Shown here: piece by piece, positions 23,883 through 28,325 of the stretch
Layout: every line of letters starts with the position of its first letter
How positions within the stretch are numbered: position 1 is the stretch's first letter
NCBI GenBank assembly: GCA_031384695.1
Contig: JANNAV010000283.1
Coordinates: forward strand, 1-28,325
Source of the DNA: JANNAV01 sp031384695
GTDB lineage: Bacteria; Pseudomonadota; Alphaproteobacteria; Rhodobacterales; Rhodobacteraceae
Direction of reading: 5' to 3'
DNA length: 28,325 nucleotides
Translations under genes and position numbers: made by a program
Notes under the pieces: generated by a model
Told to the model about the DNA's origin: nothing
The model's input: only the letters and a program-made list of their open reading frames with translations
Databases searched by the model: none

Positions 23883-24394
23883 GGAAATGTCTGCAACTGC
23901 GCCGCAACATAGCCGTTGAAATCCAGAATCTCACGCGCGGCCACCATCCGGTCGGCTGGCAAATTGGCGTCGCGGTTCAGGATAAATCCCAATTGCCCCG
24001 ACGGCGTGCCAATCACCAAGGTGCGATAATCGGTATCGGTCCATAAAACCCACCATGGCCCGGGTTGGTTGACCACCGCAAACCGCCCCGGCCCTGCGGG
24101 CTGCATCGGGCCCGCCCCCCGCATCTCACGGCCCGATTGGCACAGCCGATATGCCACCACTAACCCCCTCGGCGTTTGGCGGATATCGACGCCGCCCGGT
24201 TTGCATGTGGCACCCCGCGGCCCATATCCCGCCACTTGCACCCAGCGCCCAACAAGGCGTGAGGTATCCAATTGTGCGCTTGAATACATGGGCTTACCCG
24301 TATCGCGATACCGCCCCACAGAAACTGGCGCGGCGGTAGGACCGCAGGCTGCAAGGATCAAGAGCAGCGATATCGAACAGATCAGTCGATACAC
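23879..24394 (-). CDS. Lipocalin-family lipoprotein
   Basis: A 171-residue lipoprotein with signal LICSISLLLILAAC (lipidated C17). The lipocalin start motif GxW is in LVGRWVQVAGYG, and the second conserved region is WVLWTDTDYRTLVIGTPSG, with the following FILNRDANLP resembling the Blc-type arginine motif. Length agrees with bacterial outer-membrane lipocalins, thought to bind lysophospholipids or fatty acids for membrane maintenance. Its start lies 13 bases inside the upstream cysteine-rich lipoprotein gene, so they are translationally coupled. Two cysteines (GATCKPGG and RLCQSG) could form a disulfide. Confidence 0.83.
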   Translation of the reverse strand: MYRLICSISLLLILAACGPTAAPVSVGRYRDTGKPMYSSAQLDTSRLVGRWVQVAGYGPRGATCKPGGVDIRQTPRGLVVAYRLCQSGREMRGAGPMQPAGPGRFAVVNQPGPWWVLWTDTDYRTLVIGTPSGQLGFILNRDANLPADRMVAAREILDFNGYVAAQLQTFP

Positions 24395-24927
24395 AAGGTC
24401 ACCCGCACGCCGTTATCCTGCAAAATGTCATTGCAGCCAAACATCGGGGTGAATGGCGCGCAAGTCCCTGATCGTGCAAGGCAATATCCTTCGCAATCGC
24501 TTTCCGCGTCGCATTGTTTGCCGCTGTCTTTGGTCAGTTTAACGCAAGTCTCGCCGTTAGATTTGCCAACTTTGCTCCATTGCCCGCCTTGTTTCACGCA
24601 AACTCTTTCGGCTTCGGATATCACGCGCGGCGGTGCTGCAGGTGCTGTTGCAATCGGTGGCACCTCGTCTGGTGTCAGGCCGGGTTTCGCGGGGGGCGGT
24701 CCGGGTGGCGAAACCGCCGCATCAGGCTTTTGCCCAGGCTTTGTGGGCTTTGGTTTCGGTCGGGGCACGCCGTTTTGCGCAGGTGATGCCGTATCCAGCG
24801 TTGTCACCGTAATCGCGCCTGCCGTTATGGGATTATCCGCCCTCACATTAGGTTTAGCCGCAATCCCCGGCACAGCAAGTGTGCAGGCCGCCAGAATTAG
24901 CAGGGTGATAAGCGGCAAAAGGCGCAT
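24382..24927 (-). CDS. Proline-rich, cysteine-rich lipoprotein, unknown function
   Basis: A 181-residue protein: lipoprotein signal MRLLPLITLLILAAC (C15), then a low-complexity stretch rich in Pro, Lys and Ala (about 55-110), then a compact C-terminal domain with eight cysteines (patterns RVCVKQGGQW, GETCVKL, QCDAESDCEGYCL, GTCAP, FGCND, TLCID), probably four disulfides. I do not recognise a characterised family; the layout suggests an outer-membrane or periplasm-facing anchor, linker and disulfide-rich binding module. ATG at 24927 was preferred over an upstream frame to 25029 because it begins the signal peptide. It overlaps the lipocalin start by 13 bases and lies 64 bases after the aldo/keto reductase stop, same strand. 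Confidence 0.7.
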   Translation of the reverse strand: MRLLPLITLLILAACTLAVPGIAAKPNVRADNPITAGAITVTTLDTASPAQNGVPRPKPKPTKPGQKPDAAVSPPGPPPAKPGLTPDEVPPIATAPAAPPRVISEAERVCVKQGGQWSKVGKSNGETCVKLTKDSGKQCDAESDCEGYCLARSGTCAPFTPMFGCNDILQDNGVRVTLCID

Positions 24928-24991
24928 CTGGATCCGATCTATAATACGCCGACAAGGCCCGATCTGGGGCCTTGGCGCAAGGCCCAAATCC

Positions 24992-26035
24992 CTAATACGG
25001 CTGCGGGTGGCGGCGATGCACGGCGTCAATCTCGGCCAGAACCTCGTCTGAAAGCGTAAGGTCCGCCGCCCGGATATTGGTGACCAGTTGGGTCAGGTTT
25101 GTGGCACCGATGATCGGGATAACCGCAAAAGGGCGTTGGGTGCAAAACGCAATCGCCAACTGGCACGGATCAATCCCATGCCGCGCCGCAATGCCCAAAT
25201 AGGCCGCAACGGCAGGAAAAACCTGCGGCGTGATGCGGCCACTCAGGCCAGGGTTCAAGGTGCGACGGCTGCCATCCGGGATTACATCGCCCGCGTATTT
25301 GCCCGACAACAACCCGGTGGCCAAAGGGGAAAAGGCCAACAGTGGCATATCCTCCAACACCGAAAGTTCGGCCCAATCACTATCAAACTGACGACACAGC
25401 AGCGAATATTCGTTTTGCACAGTCACCATACGCGGCAGACCATGGTTTTCGGCCAAAGCCAGCCACCGCGCAGAACCCCAGACCGATTCATTGGAAAGTG
25501 CAATATGGCGGATTTTACCCTGACGGATCAAATCGGCAGAAACTGTCAGCATATCAATCATATGCGCGTCGACCTTCGACTTATCGCCACCGCGCGGATC
25601 AAAGCCCCAAATGTTGCGAAAGTGATAGTTGGTGCGGTTTGGCCAATGCAGTTGATATAGATCAATATAATCGGTTTTCAGTCGTTTCAGCGACGCATCC
25701 ACCGCCTCACGCATCACAGCACCCGTCATTGGCGCGCCCCCACGCACCGCAGGTTGGCCTTCACCGGTCACTTTGGTGGCCAGCACCAACCGATCCCGTC
25801 CGCCCCGCGCGGCAAGCCAATTGCCAATCACTTCTTCGCTGCGCCCGACGGTTTCGACGGTGATCGGGTTTACCGGATACATTTCGGCAGTGTCCCAAAA
25901 CGTCACGCCGCGATCCATCGCCATGTCGGCCTGCACATGGCCTTCTGCTTCAGTGTTCTGGCTGCCCCAAGTCATTGTTCCCAAACATAGCTTTGAAACG
26001 GATAGCCCCGTCTGACCCAACCGAACCTTCTGCAT
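24992..26035 (-). CDS. Aldo/keto reductase (Tas-like)
   Basis: A 347-residue NADP(H)-dependent oxidoreductase with a TIM barrel. Catalytic tetrad: D48 and Y53 in WDTAEMYPV, K88 in LATKV, H130 in LYQLHWPNR. The family opening LGQTGLSVSKLCLGTMTWG, the phrase WDTAEMYPVNP and later SNESVWG and IPIIGATNLTQL fit the Tas/Kv-beta-like group of AKRs. Cytoplasmic; the physiological carbonyl substrate is unknown. It is the first gene of a minus-strand run with the two lipoproteins and is divergent from yceI, with 167 bases between the start codons. Confidence 0.9.
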   Translation of the reverse strand: MQKVRLGQTGLSVSKLCLGTMTWGSQNTEAEGHVQADMAMDRGVTFWDTAEMYPVNPITVETVGRSEEVIGNWLAARGGRDRLVLATKVTGEGQPAVRGGAPMTGAVMREAVDASLKRLKTDYIDLYQLHWPNRTNYHFRNIWGFDPRGGDKSKVDAHMIDMLTVSADLIRQGKIRHIALSNESVWGSARWLALAENHGLPRMVTVQNEYSLLCRQFDSDWAELSVLEDMPLLAFSPLATGLLSGKYAGDVIPDGSRRTLNPGLSGRITPQVFPAVAAYLGIAARHGIDPCQLAIAFCTQRPFAVIPIIGATNLTQLVTNIRAADLTLSDEVLAEIDAVHRRHPQPY

Positions 26036-26202
26036 CGTATTCTCCTATTTGCGGCTAATTTAGGTGGCGGCGGGCTGCAAGGAAAGGGCCGACCGCATCA
26101 AATCGCCCGCCAAGGAGTCAGTCCTGCGGTAAAACTGCGCAAGACGGTGAAACCTTGCACAAAATGGTTTGCCACATGCTAGTCTTGTAAAAAAGGACTG
26201 TG

Positions 26203-26772
26203 ATGATGCGCGGATTTACCATGATCCTAAGCCTGATAGTGTCGCAATCGGCGGCCTATGCTGCCCCCGCCACCTATGTGCTGGAACCTGAAAATTCGTC
26301 CGTCGGGTTTGAGACCGATTTTGGCACCGATAAAATCACGGGCCGAATGCCCGTCAGCCGCGCCGATCTGACGTTGGATTTTGATAAGGTCGCCGCCAGC
26401 AAAATCGCGGTTACCCTGAATGTCTCTGGGGCCGATGCAAGTTTTCCCTTTGCCGCGCAGGCCCTTAAGGGGCCCAAAGTGCTTGACGCTGCCGAATTTC
26501 CGACCATGACCTTCACCAGCACTTCGGTGAAAGCCAAGGGTGCGGGTGCTGTGGTAAAAGGCGTGCTGACCATTCGCGGTATTGCCAAACCGGTGACGAT
26601 GCAGGCCGAGATTTTCCGCCAAAAAGGCTATGTCGAGGGCGACCTTAGCCATCTGACCATTCGGATGCGCGGGGCGGTGAATCGCAGTGAATTTGGCGCG
26701 GATGGTTGGTCTGATATGGTGGGTGATCAGGTGCGGCTGGATATTCTGGCCCGTATCGCGCGGGTGGAGTAG
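26203..26772 (+). CDS. YceI family periplasmic protein
   Basis: A 189-residue exported protein. The signal peptide runs to about residue 20 (SQSAAYA then APATYVLEPENSSVGF). The mature part shows YceI features: VGFETDFGTDKITGRM, ASFPFAAQALKGPKVLDAAE, FPTMTFTSTSV, LTIRGIAKPVTM and the final NRSEFGADGW. YceI proteins form lipocalin-like barrels that bind isoprenoid chains. ATG 26203 follows AAAAGGACTGTG; the GTG at 26200 and ATG at 26206 are alternative starts. Only 3 bases separate it from the cytochrome b561 gene, a common pairing in proteobacteria, suggesting quinone-linked work at the inner membrane. Confidence 0.9.
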   Translation: MMRGFTMILSLIVSQSAAYAAPATYVLEPENSSVGFETDFGTDKITGRMPVSRADLTLDFDKVAASKIAVTLNVSGADASFPFAAQALKGPKVLDAAEFPTMTFTSTSVKAKGAGAVVKGVLTIRGIAKPVTMQAEIFRQKGYVEGDLSHLTIRMRGAVNRSEFGADGWSDMVGDQVRLDILARIARVE

Positions 26773-26775
26773 GCG

Positions 26776-27315
26776 ATGGTTTGGCGAAATTCGGCGACAG
26801 GGTTTGGCCTGACCACGCGGATATTGCATTGGTCGATGATGCTGTTGATCTTTGGCATGTTGATTTTGGGCACTAAAATCGCCGATATGCAGCCCAGCCT
26901 GTCGAATATCTACCTTTACGGTGTTCATAAAACTTTTGGGTTTTTGGTGCTGACGTTAACTCTGGTCCGCGCGATCTGGCACCGGATCAGCCCGCCGCCG
27001 CATCCTATTGGAGACTCAAAGGCCATCCCAAACCGGTTGGCGCGCATGGTGCATGGATTGATTTACCTGTGCCTGATTGCCATTCCCATCAGCGGCTGGA
27101 TTGCCAGTTCGGCGACGGGTCTTGATGTGCTGCTGTTTGAGACAATTCGCATGCCCGCCATCGCCCCGGTGTCTGAGGCATGGGAAAAGAATGGGTTTAT
27201 CGCCCATGGTTTGCTAACCAAAGCGTTGATGGGGTTGTTGGCTGCGCATATTCTGGGCGCGATGCTGCGGGGTGTGAAACAAGACGGCACGATAGAGCGT
27301 ATGATCAGCGGATAA
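26776..27315 (+). CDS. Cytochrome b561 (CybB-type)
   Basis: A 179-residue four-helix membrane protein. Four histidines, H18 (ILHWS), H51 (YGVHKTFG), H144 (IAHGLL) and H158 (AAHIL), match the spacing of the two heme b ligand pairs of E. coli CybB; H93 is also conserved-looking. Such proteins move electrons between ubiquinol and acceptors such as oxygen or superoxide at the inner membrane. It directly follows yceI, so the pair probably works together with a quinone or isoprenoid ligand. All expected ligands and helices are intact. Confidence 0.9.
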   Translation: MVWRNSATGFGLTTRILHWSMMLLIFGMLILGTKIADMQPSLSNIYLYGVHKTFGFLVLTLTLVRAIWHRISPPPHPIGDSKAIPNRLARMVHGLIYLCLIAIPISGWIASSATGLDVLLFETIRMPAIAPVSEAWEKNGFIAHGLLTKALMGLLAAHILGAMLRGVKQDGTIERMISG

Positions 27316-27387
27316 ATCCCGGCCCGTCCTCTGGTCCTTGGGATTGCATTGCGCTAAACCGGGCGCAACAGGTCAAAAAGGCGCAAC

Positions 27388-28308
27388 ATGGCACGGATTC
27401 TGATCACTTCTGCCATTCCTTATATCAACGGAATCAAGCATTTGGGCAATCTGGTGGGCAGCCAATTGCCGGCCGATCTTTATGCCCGGTATAACCGCGC
27501 GCGTGGCAATGAGGTGATGTTTATCTGTGCCACCGACGAACATGGCACGCCCGCCGAGTTGGCTGCGGCCAAAGCCGGCCAGCCGGTTGAGGAATTTTGC
27601 GGCCAGATGCACGCCGTGCAGGCCGACATTGCGCGAGGGTTTCGGCTGTCATTCGATCACTTTGGCCGGTCATCAAGCCTGCGCAATCATCGCCTGACTC
27701 AGCATTTTGCGGGGGCGTTGCAGGCGCAGGGGCTGATTGCCGAAGTGATGGAAAAGCAGGTGTTTTCCATTGATGACAACCGTTTTTTGCCCGACCGGTA
27801 CATCACCGGCACCTGCCCGAATTGCGGCTATACGGCGGCGCGCGGCGATCAGTGCGAAAATTGCACCAAACAATTGGACCCTACCGATTTGATTGATGCG
27901 CGGTCGTCGATTTCCGGTTCTACCAACCTAGAGGTCCGCGAGACAAAGCATCTGTTCCTGCGCCAGCGATCCTTGCGCGATCGGCTGGAGGGGTGGATTG
28001 ATAGCAAACACGACTGGCCGATCCTGACCACGTCGATTGCCAAGAAATGGCTAAATGATGGCGACGGGTTGCAAGACCGCGGCATCACCCGCGATTTGCA
28101 CTGGGGCGTGCCGGTGATGAACGGCGATAAACCTTGGCCTGGGATGGAAGGCAAAGTGTTCTACGTCTGGTTTGACGCCCCCATCGAATACATCGCCTGT
28201 ACCGGTGAATGGGCGGTTGCCAATGGCTTGCATGATGCCGCTTGGCAGCGCTGGTGGCGCAGCGTTATGGGTGCGGATGTTGTGAAATACGTGCAGTTCA
28301 TGGGCTAA
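27388..28308 (+). CDS. metG: Methionyl-tRNA synthetase, 5' part, interrupted by an in-frame stop
   Basis: The product charges tRNA-Met with methionine and should be over 550 residues. The Rossmann start MARILITSAIPYINGIKHLG contains the HLGN signature (18-21); the zinc knuckle is C143/C146 and C156/C159 (CPNCG, CENC); FYVWFDAPIEYIA is the conserved active-site strand. The frame then meets TAA at 28306-28308, right after VQFMG, where the family reads K-D-N-V-P-F-H. After the stop the same frame continues V-N-V-P-F to the window end, so AAA-GAT has apparently become TAA-GTT. The 306-residue product would lack the KMSKS loop and anticodon domain. Either this is an edge sequencing/assembly error or a broken copy. 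GCGCAAC precedes the ATG; the ribosome site is weak. Confidence 0.85.
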   Translation: MARILITSAIPYINGIKHLGNLVGSQLPADLYARYNRARGNEVMFICATDEHGTPAELAAAKAGQPVEEFCGQMHAVQADIARGFRLSFDHFGRSSSLRNHRLTQHFAGALQAQGLIAEVMEKQVFSIDDNRFLPDRYITGTCPNCGYTAARGDQCENCTKQLDPTDLIDARSSISGSTNLEVRETKHLFLRQRSLRDRLEGWIDSKHDWPILTTSIAKKWLNDGDGLQDRGITRDLHWGVPVMNGDKPWPGMEGKVFYVWFDAPIEYIACTGEWAVANGLHDAAWQRWWRSVMGADVVKYVQFMG

Positions 28309-28325
28309 GTTAACGTGCCCTTTCA

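Overview
The window looks like chromosomal DNA of an alphaproteobacterium, most likely a member of the Rhodobacteraceae. It is GC-rich, with a hom-glpX-recJ run, a DUF3572 gene divergent from a PleD-type diguanylate cyclase, a non-pyrrolysine MttB homologue and several small families typical of that group. No phage genes, transposase, integrase or CRISPR array were seen. The assignment rests on gene content and protein style, not on a search.

Layout. At 1-311 is the 5' end of a glutamate dehydrogenase gene (minus). At 659-5596 is a plus-strand Tad-type envelope cluster: two paralogous TadG-like proteins with von Willebrand A domains, separated by a hairpin, then two TadE-like pseudopilins. 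No Tad ATPase, platform or secretin gene is in view. A pirin follows (5727-6638), then a small lipoprotein, homoserine dehydrogenase, GlpX and RecJ (7016-11604), and a tRNA-Glu (11662-11736).

At 11849-16521 a minus-strand block carries DUF3572, a HAD phosphatase, an MttB-family methyltransferase, an H-NOX-fold protein and an HNOBA-GGDEF diguanylate cyclase. The last two genes overlap by 4 bp. PleD is divergent from the block (16656-18047). A 545-base gap (18048-18592) is rich in inverted repeats, one segment of which recurs near 6.77 kb. Next comes a minus-strand stress unit: EF-hand protein, ECF sigma factor, small membrane protein (putative anti-sigma) and CpxP/Spy-like periplasmic metal sensor (18593-20766).

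The right end holds DUF983 and Nudix genes (overlapping), a fatty acid desaturase divergent from an XRE regulator, two overlapping lipoprotein genes (one cysteine-rich, one lipocalin), an aldo/keto reductase, YceI with cytochrome b561, and the start of metG. The metG reading frame is broken by an in-frame TAA 18 bases before the window ends.

The strongest leads are: (1) the H-NOX/HNOBA-GGDEF pair, whose H-NOX has Pro where the heme-ligating His should be and lacks the YxSxR motif, so it is probably not a canonical heme NO sensor although wired to c-di-GMP; (2) a 12-residue unit repeated three times at the N-terminus of one TadE-like protein, duplicating its pre-transmembrane motif; (3) duplicated VWA-TadG genes with their own terminator; (4) the nonsense codon in metG; (5) the ECF/metal-sensor/EF-hand unit; (6) a dispersed intergenic repeat. 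Two diguanylate cyclases within about 6 kb suggest a local concentration of c-di-GMP signalling.
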